NCBI RefSeq assembly: GCF_963674635.1
Contig: NZ_OY771475.1
Location: forward strand, 310,001 to 374,000
Reading direction: 5' to 3'
From: Breoghania sp.
Lineage (GTDB): Bacteria > Pseudomonadota > Alphaproteobacteria > Rhizobiales > Stappiaceae
DNA length: 64,000 nt
Position 1 is the first letter of the stretch; every line of letters begins with the position of its first letter. Under the pieces are notes generated by a model, which was not told the DNA's origin, did no database searches, and saw nothing but the letters and a program-made list of their open reading frames with translations. Below are positions 38,402-47,335 of this stretch, one piece after another. The position numbers were made by a program, and so were the translations under genes.

Positions 38402-38482
38402 GGTCCTGTCCTTCCAGCTTCGGCGGAAATCCGGTCCGTGCGCACGGCCCGAGATTTTCTGCCGCAATGCCTTGATGTCAGT

Positions 38483-38502
38483 ATGACTGACTGGTCAGTC
38501 AT
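38483..38502. promoter_or_regulatory. candidate TetR operator
   Basis: ATGACTGAC-TG-GTCAGTCAT, a near perfect palindrome (two central bases unpaired), upstream of the repressor gene. Size and symmetry fit a TetR-family site. Confidence 0.65.
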
Positions 38503-38689
38503 AATCTAGGCGGACGCCGGGCGTTCGGCAATAGGGGGAATGACCTATGGGAACCGTTCGATGGGAGATGACCGGCGTGAGGGCGGGGCAGCCCATGGGG
38601 TGGCAGCCGGTGCCACCGGGCTCCAGAGCGGCTTGTCGCCGGGCCCTGAAAGGCGCGCGCGCGTGGGCAGACGGCTCCCCGTGGGGGCT

Positions 38690-39457
38690 TTACGCCCAGG
38701 CCATGCTCGGCCAGCGTTTGGCGATCATTGCGGCGTTCAGGCCATAGACCGATTGCAGAAGATTCGGGTCGATGATCTCTTCCGGGTTGTCGCCTTCCGC
38801 CACCACGCGGCCGCTTTCCATCACCACCAGATGATCGGCATAGGAAGCTGCAAGCTCAAGATCGTGCAGCACGATGACAACCCCGCCGCCCTCACGCGCA
38901 TAGGCAGCGGCGATCTCCAGAACCTCGATCTGGTGACGGATATCGAGGCTGGAGGTCGGCTCGTCGAGAAACAGGTAACGCGGGCCGTTTTCGCTCACCG
39001 GCTCCCAGACCTGCGTCAACACGCGGGCGAGGTGTACGCGTTGCTGTTCTCCGCCGGAGAGCGTCTGGTAGAGCCGGTTTGCGTGGCGGCTCATGCCGAC
39101 ACGTTCAAGCGCGGTGCGTGCGATGTGCTCCTGTTCGGGAGGGTGCTGACCGGCGCGCAGGCCCAGTGCCACGACTTCGCCCACGGTGAAGGGAAAAGAC
39201 AGCGCGGAGGCTTGCGGAAGGACCGCCCGACGCAATGCCAGCTCGGAGGCCGGAATTGAGGTGAGGGGGCGGTCGGCCAGCGTGACGCTGCCCCTTTGCG
39301 GATGCAGTTCGCCCGTCAGGCATTTCAGCGCCGTGGACTTTCCGGCCCCGTTCGGCCCGATCAGCACCGTCACCTTGCCGACGGGGGCTCGGAGGCTGAC
39401 GCCATCCAGGATACGGGTGGAACCTGCGGAAAAGGTGAGTTCGTGCGCGGCGAGCAT
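38690..39457 (-). CDS. hmuV: haem ABC transporter ATP-binding protein
   Basis: A 255-residue ATPase of the HmuV type with Walker A GPNGAGKST, signature LSGGEQQRVHLARVL and Walker B YLFLDEPTSSLD. It powers haem import across the inner membrane with HmuU. The start at 39457 (MLAAHELTF) is favoured; the frame extends to 39526. Last gene of hemP-hmuTUV. Confidence 0.94.
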   Translation of the reverse strand: MLAAHELTFSAGSTRILDGVSLRAPVGKVTVLIGPNGAGKSTALKCLTGELHPQRGSVTLADRPLTSIPASELALRRAVLPQASALSFPFTVGEVVALGLRAGQHPPEQEHIARTALERVGMSRHANRLYQTLSGGEQQRVHLARVLTQVWEPVSENGPRYLFLDEPTSSLDIRHQIEVLEIAAAYAREGGGVVIVLHDLELAASYADHLVVMESGRVVAEGDNPEEIIDPNLLQSVYGLNAAMIAKRWPSMAWA

Positions 39458-39467
39458 GGGAGATGTC

Positions 39468-40550
39468 CTAGATATCGATGACCGAACGACGGCGCAGCAG
39501 GATGGAGAGGAAGACCGGCGCGCCAAGGACGGCGGTGATGATGCCGATGGGGAGTTCGGCGGGCGCGACGACGAGGCGGCTCAGGATGTCGGCAAACAGC
39601 AGCAGCGATGCGCCGAGAAGCGCGCAGGCGGGTAGCAGAAGCCGGTTGTCAGCCCCGACCGCCAGGCGCAGCACATGCGGCACCACGATGCCGACAAATC
39701 CGATCACGCCCGCGCCCGCGACAGAGGCCCCCGTGGCGGCCGCGGTGAGCACCACGATGGCGCGCTTCAGGCGCTCCGGCGCAAAGCCCATGTGAAAGGC
39801 TTCCGCCTCGCCCAGAAGAAGCGCGTTGAGACCGTTTCCAAGGAAGGGAATGGCGATCAGCAGGACAGCCACGAAGGGCAACATGCCCGCCACCCGTGCC
39901 CATGTTGCGCCGCCGAGAGAGCCCATGTTCCAGAAGGTGAAGTCGCGCAACTGGGTGTCGTCGCTGTGAAAGACGATATAGCCCGTCAATGCCATGGCGA
40001 GGGCTGCAATCGCGATGCCCGCCAGAAGCATGGTGGCGACCGATGTGCGTCCCGATCTGGTCGCGATGGCATAGAGCGTGAAGGTGACGACGAGACCGCC
40101 GCAAAAGGCTGCCAGCGGCAACAGGTGCGGTGCGAGCCAGACGGGAACGGTGATGCCAAGGCTACCCGCCAGCACGATCACACAGACCGCGGCGAGCGAA
40201 GATCCTGCGGACACACCGATCAGCGCCGGGTCGGCCAGCGGATTGCGGAACAGCCCCTGCATCAGCGCGCCCGATATGGCGAGGCTTGCGCCCACCAGCA
40301 GGCCCAGGACGGTTCGGGGCAAGCGGATATCGAACAGGATCACCCGGTCACGCAAGGTTGCGCCCGTGTCAAAGCCAAGGGCATCGCCAAGGGCACGGGC
40401 CGCACCACCAAGTGAGACATCGCTCGCACCGATGGTGACGGAGGCAAGAACGGAAAGCCCCAGCAGGACGGCCAGCACGGGCAGTGTCATGCGCCGTCGC
40501 CAGTCGCGATGCTCCATGTCGGTGCCTGCATTTTCTGCTGCGAGTGCCAT
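39468..40550 (-). CDS. hmuU: haem ABC transporter permease
   Basis: A 360-residue FecCD-type permease with about ten spans, including the LGLLVGASLAISGALMQGLF-like segment near residue 100 and the conserved GVSAG-type loop (LIGVSAGSSLAAV). The ATG has GGAGA five bases upstream. It lies 10 bases upstream of hmuV. Confidence 0.93.
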   Translation of the reverse strand: MALAAENAGTDMEHRDWRRRMTLPVLAVLLGLSVLASVTIGASDVSLGGAARALGDALGFDTGATLRDRVILFDIRLPRTVLGLLVGASLAISGALMQGLFRNPLADPALIGVSAGSSLAAVCVIVLAGSLGITVPVWLAPHLLPLAAFCGGLVVTFTLYAIATRSGRTSVATMLLAGIAIAALAMALTGYIVFHSDDTQLRDFTFWNMGSLGGATWARVAGMLPFVAVLLIAIPFLGNGLNALLLGEAEAFHMGFAPERLKRAIVVLTAAATGASVAGAGVIGFVGIVVPHVLRLAVGADNRLLLPACALLGASLLLFADILSRLVVAPAELPIGIITAVLGAPVFLSILLRRRSVIDI

Positions 40551-40589
40551 CGGATCTCCGTCAGTTGGTCAGGGGAGTGGGGGCAGTGC

Positions 40590-41474
40590 TCAGTCCGTGA
40601 CGGTGCCGAGATCTCTTGCGAGCTGCAGCAGGGAAGACGCCGTGCGCGGCCCGAAGCCCAGCAAGGCCTGGCCGTCGACCGCGATGAGCCTGTCGGGCTC
40701 GGCGCCAGCGGGGGTGAGTTCGAGCCCCGCAAGCTTGCGCAGTTCCTTAATCGGATGTGCGCCAGGGCGCTCCATGGCGATGATGTAGTCGGGCGCGGCC
40801 GCCACGAGGGCCTCGGCGTTGATTGGCTTGTAGCCCTCGAAATCGCCGAAGGCATTGACGCCACCGGCGAGCCGGATCACGGCATCGGCTGCCGAATGCG
40901 TGCCTGCCGCCATGAGCCGACCTCCGCCCGCAGACAGCAGAAACAGCACGCGCGGATGTGTTTTCGCGCCTGCGACCGCATCGCGTGTGGTCTTGAAGTC
41001 GGCGGTGATTTCCGCCTTGATCGCCTCGGCCTTGTCCGCAACGCCCAGCGCCTCAGCGATGGCATCGACCTTGGCGATGACGGCCTCTTCCGAATAGCCT
41101 TCGGGCACGTCCACATAGGGCACCGCGCCAGCCTTCAAGACATCCACCGTCTGCAGCGGTCCGGACCCGGCAATGGCGAGGATCAGATCTGGGTTCAGCG
41201 CGAGAACGCCCTCGGCAGCGAGCTGGCGCACATAGCCGACGCTGGGCAGATCGCGTGCCGCACTCGGATAGACGCTTGTCGTGTCAACCGCGACGAGCCG
41301 GCCCTCTTCCCCAAGCGCATAGACAATTTCGGTCACCGAGCCGCCGATGGAGACGATGCGCTGGGCTTTCGGTTCCTGTGCCGAGCCTGTCGCGCCAAAC
41401 GGCAACAGGAGGCCAGCGGCAAGGCCCGCGATGACAAGGGAGGCTTTTCTGCGGTTGATCGGGGAGAGGGTCAT
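40590..41474 (-). CDS. hmuT: haem ABC transporter substrate-binding protein
   Basis: A 294-residue periplasmic binding protein with a signal peptide (about 1-32) and the BtuF/HmuT fold, beginning RIVSIGGSVTEIVYALG. It delivers haem from the receptor to HmuU. The upstream gene is hemP, and downstream are hmuU and hmuV. Confidence 0.93.
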   Translation of the reverse strand: MTLSPINRRKASLVIAGLAAGLLLPFGATGSAQEPKAQRIVSIGGSVTEIVYALGEEGRLVAVDTTSVYPSAARDLPSVGYVRQLAAEGVLALNPDLILAIAGSGPLQTVDVLKAGAVPYVDVPEGYSEEAVIAKVDAIAEALGVADKAEAIKAEITADFKTTRDAVAGAKTHPRVLFLLSAGGGRLMAAGTHSAADAVIRLAGGVNAFGDFEGYKPINAEALVAAAPDYIIAMERPGAHPIKELRKLAGLELTPAGAEPDRLIAVDGQALLGFGPRTASSLLQLARDLGTVTD

Positions 41475-41530
41475 GATCTCGTTCGTTGTCGTGCAATGGG
41501 GAAAGGGGAGCTGGATTTGTGCAGCGCGCG

Positions 41531-41740
41531 CTACTTGGTGAGAATCAGCTTGTTCAGCTTTGTGATCGTCAGTCGGTAGCAGGCTCCGGCATGTAGAATG
41601 CGAAGCTCACGCTCGCCTTTGAAAAGCGCATCGCTGTCGATGGTGCGGGGGGCGTCGATGTTGAGTTCGGAGGTCTGCGAAAGGCGATCCATGGCCGTCT
41701 CTGTGTCGTTGAACGCGCCGTTCCGGGGGACGTCGCGCAT
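41531..41740 (-). CDS. hemP: haem uptake protein HemP
   Basis: A 69-residue protein with the HemP-family C-terminus LFKGERELRILHAGACYRL. HemP members activate or aid haem transport gene expression in several proteobacteria. A shorter form from Met17 (start 41692) is possible. It heads the hmuTUV operon. Confidence 0.85.
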   Translation of the reverse strand: MRDVPRNGAFNDTETAMDRLSQTSELNIDAPRTIDSDALFKGERELRILHAGACYRLTITKLNKLILTK

Positions 41741-41781
41741 TGCTGCGGGCTGCTGGGCTTTTAAGGTTCAAGCTCCAAAAC

Positions 41782-41795
41782 TTGAATAATTCCAA
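41782..41795. promoter_or_regulatory. candidate iron-responsive (Irr/ICE-like) element
   Basis: TTGAATAATTCCAA contains GAA-TAA-TTC, an imperfect dyad resembling the iron control element bound by Irr in rhizobia. It lies 42 bases upstream of the hemP ATG and 193 before the receptor ATG, inside the divergent control region. A TTGACT hexamer at 41821-41826 may be part of the receptor promoter. The assignment is inferred from motif and position only. Confidence 0.4.
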
Positions 41796-41987
41796 TGTGA
41801 ACGCCGGGGCGTCAACTATCTTGACTCTAATACTCAGGTTAAAATAGAAAGGCAATGACCGAGAGGGGGGGGCACCGGAATTCGAGGCCGCTCCATCTTG
41901 CACGAGGTAGCAAGCAATCAGCCCCCGGACATGCGGGCTCGCCAGCAATCCTTTGGTCTCCAGACATGAAAACCAAAGTAGGCGACG

Positions 41988-44054
41988 ATGCGTCCGATGA
42001 ATCTACGAATGGCCGCGCTGATGGCCGCCACCGCTCTGGCCGGTTTCAATGCCGGGAGCGTGGCTTTCGCTCAGGAAGGCGAAGCGGTTTCTACCTCCAC
42101 CGGTTCCTATCGCAATGACAATGCCATCCTTCTGGATACGGTGACCGTAAGTGCGGCGCGCACGGAAGAATCGGCCATCAAGGCCATGGCTTCCGAGAGT
42201 ATCGTCACGGGTGAGACGGTCGATCTCATGGGCGCAAGTTCGCTGGTGGATGTGCTGAAGTCGGTCCCTGGTGTGACGGTCGAGACCGCGGCCGATACCC
42301 CTGGCGCTGCGATCAACATGCGCGGTCTGTCCGGGTATGGCCGTGTTGCGGTGAATGTGGACGGCGCGCGTCAGAACTTCCAGGCGAGCGGGCACAGCCT
42401 TGCCGGTGGTGCGGTGTTCTTCGAGCCGGAATTCCTTGAAACCGCCACGGTGACGCGCGGACCCGTCGCCAATGCATACGGGTCCGGCGCGATTGGCGGC
42501 GTCGTCAATTTCCAGACCAAGAAGGCCTCCACCTTCCTGCGCGAAGGGGAAACGTGGGCGGCAGAGAGTTTCAGCCGCTACAGCACGAACAATGGCTGGG
42601 CGCAGGGCGCGACCGGGGCTGCGCGCATCGGCGAGGCCTTCGGCCTGCTCGGCAGCGTCGTCTATCGTCGCAATTTCAAATACGAGAATGGCGCGGGCGA
42701 CACCGTGTTCAATTCCTCCAACGAGATCGCCAGCGGCATGGTCAAGGCGGAGGTCGATCCAGGCAACGGGCACGCGCTTGAAATCGGCGCGATCACCTAT
42801 AACTCGACCTATCGTTCGGGCGATCCGACGTCGACGAATTACGACAACGATGTCACCGACAACACGATCAGCGCGACCTACAAGTATCGCCCACTCGACA
42901 GCGATCTCTTCGACCTGAGGGTCGGCGGCTACTGGACGAGCACCCAGCTCGATCAGACCTATCTGACCGGCACCTATGCGGGCGGCGATCGCAGTTTCGA
43001 GATCAACACCTACGGGATCGATGTGGCCAACACCTCGCGCTATGCGACGGGCAGTTTCGATCATGCCACGACCGTCGGTTTCGACGGCTTTTTCGATCTC
43101 GTCGATGTGTCCGATGCGGCGGGCGGCAGTGCGGCCTTCTATACGCCCAACGGGCAGCGCAAGGTCTATGGCGCCTATCTTCAGCACCGGCTGAGCTACA
43201 GGGAAGTGGTCGAGGTCATCGGCGGTCTGCGCTATGACAGCTACGAGATGAAGGGCGGCGGCACGAAGGCGTCCGGCGATCATGTCTCGCCCAAGATCAC
43301 GCTCGGGTTCTCGCCGTTTGCCGATACCTTCCTGCACGGGCTCCAGCTCTATGGCACCTATGCGGAGGGCTACCGCTCGCCCGCCATCACCGAGGCGCTG
43401 ATCTCCGGAACTCATCCCGGCGGCTTTCCGTTCGATTTCCTGCCCAATCCGAACTTGCGGCCCGAAACGGCGCATAACAAGGAAATCGGCGTCAATTTCA
43501 AGCGCAACGACTTCTTCACCGCAGGAGACCGTCTGCGCCTGAAGGCAGCCTATTTCCACAATGAAGTCGATGATTTCATCGATGCGGACACACAGACCGC
43601 TGGCTGCACGAGCATGATTTTCTGCTACCAGTACCAGAACATCTCCAATGCGCTCATCGAGGGCTTCGAACTTGAAGCGAATTACGACATGGGCTGGATG
43701 TTTGTCGGGCTTTCGGGGCAGCATCAGCGCGGGGAGGATGAAGATACCGGCGCGTTCCTCAACACGGTTCCCGCCGACAAGCTGGTGACGACGATCGGGT
43801 TCCGTCCGCTGGACGAAGTCAACGCAACGCTCGGCTTCCAGGTTGAGGCGGTCAATGCGCAGACGCGTTCGGATACGCCCGCCAAGGGGTATGGTCTGGT
43901 GAACCTGTTCGCCGCTTACAGCCCGCGGGACGATCTTCAGCTTGGGCTCAACGTGGACAATCTGTTTGACCGCGACTACCAGCCCTATCTGGAAAGCGAC
44001 AGCAGTCCGGGACTGGCCGTCAAGTTCACGCTCCGCGCCCGGTTGGGGGGCTGA
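41988..44054 (+). CDS. hmuR: TonB-dependent haem receptor (HmuR-like)
   Basis: A 688-residue outer-membrane receptor: signal peptide (about 1-29), TonB box region DTVTVSAARTE (about 50), plug domain with GASSLVDVLKSVPGVTV, then the barrel. Haem-receptor marks are a YRSP segment in place of FRAP and the NPNLRPE motif, with a His in SGTHPGG between them. Part of the TonB/haem island with exbBD and tonB downstream; hemP-hmuTUV are divergent. Confidence 0.93.
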   Translation: MRPMNLRMAALMAATALAGFNAGSVAFAQEGEAVSTSTGSYRNDNAILLDTVTVSAARTEESAIKAMASESIVTGETVDLMGASSLVDVLKSVPGVTVETAADTPGAAINMRGLSGYGRVAVNVDGARQNFQASGHSLAGGAVFFEPEFLETATVTRGPVANAYGSGAIGGVVNFQTKKASTFLREGETWAAESFSRYSTNNGWAQGATGAARIGEAFGLLGSVVYRRNFKYENGAGDTVFNSSNEIASGMVKAEVDPGNGHALEIGAITYNSTYRSGDPTSTNYDNDVTDNTISATYKYRPLDSDLFDLRVGGYWTSTQLDQTYLTGTYAGGDRSFEINTYGIDVANTSRYATGSFDHATTVGFDGFFDLVDVSDAAGGSAAFYTPNGQRKVYGAYLQHRLSYREVVEVIGGLRYDSYEMKGGGTKASGDHVSPKITLGFSPFADTFLHGLQLYGTYAEGYRSPAITEALISGTHPGGFPFDFLPNPNLRPETAHNKEIGVNFKRNDFFTAGDRLRLKAAYFHNEVDDFIDADTQTAGCTSMIFCYQYQNISNALIEGFELEANYDMGWMFVGLSGQHQRGEDEDTGAFLNTVPADKLVTTIGFRPLDEVNATLGFQVEAVNAQTRSDTPAKGYGLVNLFAAYSPRDDLQLGLNVDNLFDRDYQPYLESDSSPGLAVKFTLRARLGG

Positions 44055-44135
44055 TAGACGGAACATCGATATTGTGGAGGGCCGGGGCTTCGTGCTCCGG
44101 TCCGACGACACGGAACAGGATCAGGAGAACGACAC

Positions 44136-44627
44136 GTGCCCCTTGGCGATCTGGTGACCCGGCTGAAGACATCCTTGATCCCCGGCTTGAACGGCTGGGC
44201 GATTGCGGGTGCGTTTTTCCTTTCGGCCTCTGCCGTGGCACCGGTTCTCGCGCAAGCGGAAGGCTCCGAGCGATCCGACGAGGTCATCGCGCTGGAACTG
44301 AACGGTGCGCAGACCGTCTCGTCTGCCTGCCGGGCGACCTTCGTCGTGCGCAACGGGCTTTCCCAGACAATCGACGAGCTGGGGCTGGAAATCGTCGTCT
44401 TCGACGAAAAGGGCGGGGTTTCCGACATGACCGCGCTCAATCTGGGGGCGATGCCTGCGGGAAAAACGCGGGTGTTGCGCTTTCGCGTGGCCAGACGCGG
44501 ATGTGATGGGGTGTCATCGCTGCTGATCAATGATGTCCGCACCTGCAAGGGCGCGGGGCTCGATCCGGCGGGATGCCTGTCGCGGCTGAAAACCTCCAGC
44601 CGCATCGAAATCGGCCTTGGGCTATAA
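44136..44627 (+). CDS. exported protein in the TonB gene cluster
   Basis: A 163-residue protein with a signal peptide ending near VLAQ (about residue 40) and a beta-rich mature part. Four Cys (two pairs possible) and a domain similar to intracellular-proteinase-inhibitor or Ig-like folds can be suggested only loosely. It sits between receptor and exbB in the same direction, so a role in haem uptake or TonB energising is likely but unknown. Confidence 0.8.
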   Translation: MPLGDLVTRLKTSLIPGLNGWAIAGAFFLSASAVAPVLAQAEGSERSDEVIALELNGAQTVSSACRATFVVRNGLSQTIDELGLEIVVFDEKGGVSDMTALNLGAMPAGKTRVLRFRVARRGCDGVSSLLINDVRTCKGAGLDPAGCLSRLKTSSRIEIGLGL

Positions 44628-44675
44628 GATAGCTTCAGGGATCAGAAAAAGGGACCCGGTTACCGGGAGTTCGAC

Positions 44676-45392
44676 ATGAATTCGTTCGCTCTGCCGCCGT
44701 TTCTGGCGGGACTATTCACTCCGTTGGTGGAGCTTGCGCGCACGGGCGGGCCGGTTGTCGTTCTGCTTGGGATGATCTCGGTGGTCACGCTGGCGCTGGC
44801 ACTGGCCAAGCTGGTGCAGTTTCATGCCGCGGGCGTCGGGCGTTACGCTCATGCGCGGCAGGTGCTGCAATTATGGATCAATGGTGAGCGCGAACTTGCG
44901 CGCGACCGGATGAGCGGCACACGCTCTGTGCTGTCCGAGATTCTCGCCAATCTCATGCGCGGCGCGGGCAGCGGTCGCGGCACCGAAGCCCAGCTTCGTG
45001 AGGATATCGAGCGGGTGTGCCTCAACAAGCTCGCCCATTTGCGGTCCTTCCTGCGCCCCCTCGACATGATCGCCCAGACCGCGCCGCTGATCGGCCTGTT
45101 CGGCACCGTGATCGGCATGATCGAGGCGTTCCGCGCCATGCAGGGCTCGGGGGCGAATGTCGATCCGTCCGTGCTGGCGGGCGGTATCTGGGTGGCGCTG
45201 CTCACCACGGCCGTCGGTCTTGCGGTTGCCATTCCGACCTCTGTCTTCGTGGGCTGGTGCGATGGCCGTATCGAACGCGAGCAGCAGGCGATGGAAGATC
45301 TTGTCACCGCCTTCTTCACCGGCAAGCCGACCGAAGCCGCCCATGCGGGCGTCGTCGATCTCGCCAGCCATGGACGCAGGCATGCGCATTGA
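44676..45392 (+). CDS. exbB: MotA/TolQ/ExbB proton channel protein
   Basis: A 238-residue inner-membrane protein with three spans. The key GLFGTVIGMIEAF and VLAGGIWVALLTTAVGLAVA segments match the ExbB pore. With ExbD it uses the proton motive force to drive TonB. exbD begins inside its last codons. Confidence 0.93.
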   Translation: MNSFALPPFLAGLFTPLVELARTGGPVVVLLGMISVVTLALALAKLVQFHAAGVGRYAHARQVLQLWINGERELARDRMSGTRSVLSEILANLMRGAGSGRGTEAQLREDIERVCLNKLAHLRSFLRPLDMIAQTAPLIGLFGTVIGMIEAFRAMQGSGANVDPSVLAGGIWVALLTTAVGLAVAIPTSVFVGWCDGRIEREQQAMEDLVTAFFTGKPTEAAHAGVVDLASHGRRHAH

Positions 45393-45777
45393 ACGAGCCC
45401 GCATAAGGCGGCGGCCCATTGGTCTGACGTCGCTGATCGACGTCATCTTCCTGCTGTTGCTGTTCTTCATGCTGGCATCCACCTTTTCAAACTATCAGGC
45501 CCTGCCGCTTGCCGGTGGCGGGCAGGCGACGGCCGCCTTGCGTGAGGAGGCCGCGCGGCCTGCGCTGCTGCGCATTCACGGGAACGGTCAGATGGACCTC
45601 AACGGCCAGTCGGTGAGCGCCGAGACGCTTGCCGGGAAGCTGGCGGAGTTGCAGGAAAACGAGACGACGCGCGTGGCGATCTGGTCAGGCGAGGATGCGA
45701 GCGTTCAGGATGTCGTCGGCGCCATGGATGCGGTGGTCGCGGCAGGTCTCTCCAGCGTTCTGGTTGCGGGGAGATAG
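45382..45777 (+). CDS. exbD: ExbD, first copy
   Basis: A 131-residue protein with one N-terminal span containing the essential Asp20 in SLIDVIFLLL. The periplasmic part follows. The start codon at 45382 overlaps the end of exbB; 45370 is an alternative. It is followed by a second, altered exbD. Confidence 0.9.
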   Translation: MRIERARIRRRPIGLTSLIDVIFLLLLFFMLASTFSNYQALPLAGGGQATAALREEAARPALLRIHGNGQMDLNGQSVSAETLAGKLAELQENETTRVAIWSGEDASVQDVVGAMDAVVAAGLSSVLVAGR

Positions 45778-45784
45778 AACAGAC

Positions 45785-46270
45785 ATGCGTATTCCCACCC
45801 CGCCGCAACGCGCCAGAGCCGACAACACGATCGCGCTGATCAATGTCGTCTTCCTGATGCTGATCTTCTTTCTGTTCGCCGGATCGGTGGAGCAGAACGA
45901 CGCGCATGACATCACGCCGCCGGATGTTTCCATGGAAACGGAAAAGACCAATACGGGCGGCGCTTTGGTGGTCCAGCGAGATGGCACCATGACCCTGAAG
46001 GGGCAGCCGGTTGCGCTTGAGGATCTGGCTCGGTTACTGGCGGCGCAGGCAGACGAAGCATCGCAGTCAGGTGGCGACGATGTGGCGGGTTCCCAACCCC
46101 TGCGCATCGTTGCCGACAAGGAGCTTCCTGCGCGCATGTTGAGCGACATCCTGACGGCGGCGCGTGAGGCCGGACGGGTGAAAATCTCGCTCGTTGCCCG
46201 TCAGATCCCGTCAGGCAGTGAGGCCGATGCGCTTATGCAGAGCTCTGAGGCTTTGGAGGGCGCGCAATGA
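45785..46270 (+). CDS. ExbD-like protein lacking the transmembrane Asp
   Basis: A 161-residue ExbD/TolR-family protein with a single span at about 16-34. At residue 20 it has Asn (ALINVVFLML) where the first ExbD has Asp. In ExbD that Asp carries the proton. The protein may form a mixed dimer with the first copy. The start is 8 bases after the preceding stop, and its end overlaps the tonB start. Confidence 0.88.
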   Translation: MRIPTPPQRARADNTIALINVVFLMLIFFLFAGSVEQNDAHDITPPDVSMETEKTNTGGALVVQRDGTMTLKGQPVALEDLARLLAAQADEASQSGGDDVAGSQPLRIVADKELPARMLSDILTAAREAGRVKISLVARQIPSGSEADALMQSSEALEGAQ

Positions 46271-47310
46271 GGCAGGGGCGTCTTGTGGCCACATGCCTCG
46301 TGGCTTCGCTGGGCATTCACGTGGCGATTGCCGCGCACCTTGGGTTTGTCAGCGATGATCAGAGCCGGGCCGCCTCACCGGGTGGTGATGTTGCGGTCAT
46401 TGGCGGGTTGGAAGATCTCGTTATGGGATCGTTGCCCTCGCAGAGCGCGGAGCCTGTCGAGGATGTGGCCGAGCCGCTCGAACCGGAACTGCTCGACCCC
46501 GAGCCGGTGGAAGAGGCGAGGGAGGACGCAGAGCTTGAGCCGGTCGAGGATGTGACGGCCGCAGACGCGGAAGTCCAGCCGCGTGAAGCGCCTGTTGAAG
46601 AGGTTGTCGAGGCCGACACCGCGGAACCGGTTGCGCCGGTAGCCGCGCTCGTCCCGATCCTGCGGGACAGCGAAGCGCCTGCAATGGTGGCGCCTCAGGA
46701 GCCCGACCCCGAGGATGCCGAGGTCGAGCCGGAAACGCTTGAGAAAGCCCCGGTTGTGGAGCCTGTTGCGGAGGCCGAGCCGGAACAGGCCGTGGAGCCG
46801 GCTGAGGCAGAAGAGGCGGAGGCTGTCGAGCCGGAAAGCGCGGTTGCCGATGTGGTGGTTGCCCCGGTGCCCGATGCGAAGCCCGCCGCCAGGCCCGAGA
46901 AACGCGCGAAAAAGTCAAAGAAGGTCGCCCGACGTCCGGCAAGCAGTGCCGGGAATGCGGATCGCGATCAGCAGCGCGGACAATCGGTCGGCGCACGTAC
47001 GACAAAGCTTGGCGATGGTGGGCGCAAGGCGACGTCTTCCTATCTCGGGCGCGTCGTCTCGCGCCTGCAGCGCGCGCAGCGTTATCCGCGCAAGGCACGT
47101 CGTGCGGAAGGCACCGTTCTCGTGCGCTTCACGATTGCGCCGGGCGGACAGGTCAGTGGCCTGAGCGTTCTGCGCTCGTCGGGAAACAGTACCCTCGATG
47201 AAGCGGCGCTGGCGACCGTGCGGCGGGTTTCGCCGTTGCCGGCCTTTCCGCGCGAGATGCCCCAGAAATCCAAATCCGTGAAGGTGCCCTTTGTCTACAG
47301 GGCACCGTGA
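46267..47310 (+). CDS. tonB: TonB family protein
   Basis: A 347-residue protein. An N-terminal anchor (about 7-27) is followed by a long spacer rich in Glu, Pro, Val and Ala (about 50-220), acidic rather than the usual Lys-Pro form, then a basic region and the C-terminal TonB domain from YLGRVVSRLQRAQRYP to VPFVYRAP. It transduces energy to the haem receptor. ATGA overlap with the second exbD gene. Confidence 0.93.
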   Translation: MRQGRLVATCLVASLGIHVAIAAHLGFVSDDQSRAASPGGDVAVIGGLEDLVMGSLPSQSAEPVEDVAEPLEPELLDPEPVEEAREDAELEPVEDVTAADAEVQPREAPVEEVVEADTAEPVAPVAALVPILRDSEAPAMVAPQEPDPEDAEVEPETLEKAPVVEPVAEAEPEQAVEPAEAEEAEAVEPESAVADVVVAPVPDAKPAARPEKRAKKSKKVARRPASSAGNADRDQQRGQSVGARTTKLGDGGRKATSSYLGRVVSRLQRAQRYPRKARRAEGTVLVRFTIAPGGQVSGLSVLRSSGNSTLDEAALATVRRVSPLPAFPREMPQKSKSVKVPFVYRAP

Positions 47311-47335
47311 CCGTCCCAGAGGAGAAGGACAGCAG

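Noticed and set aside
42003..44111. 702-codon minus-strand open frame
   Set aside because: Antisense to the haem receptor; no domain features, so a shadow frame.
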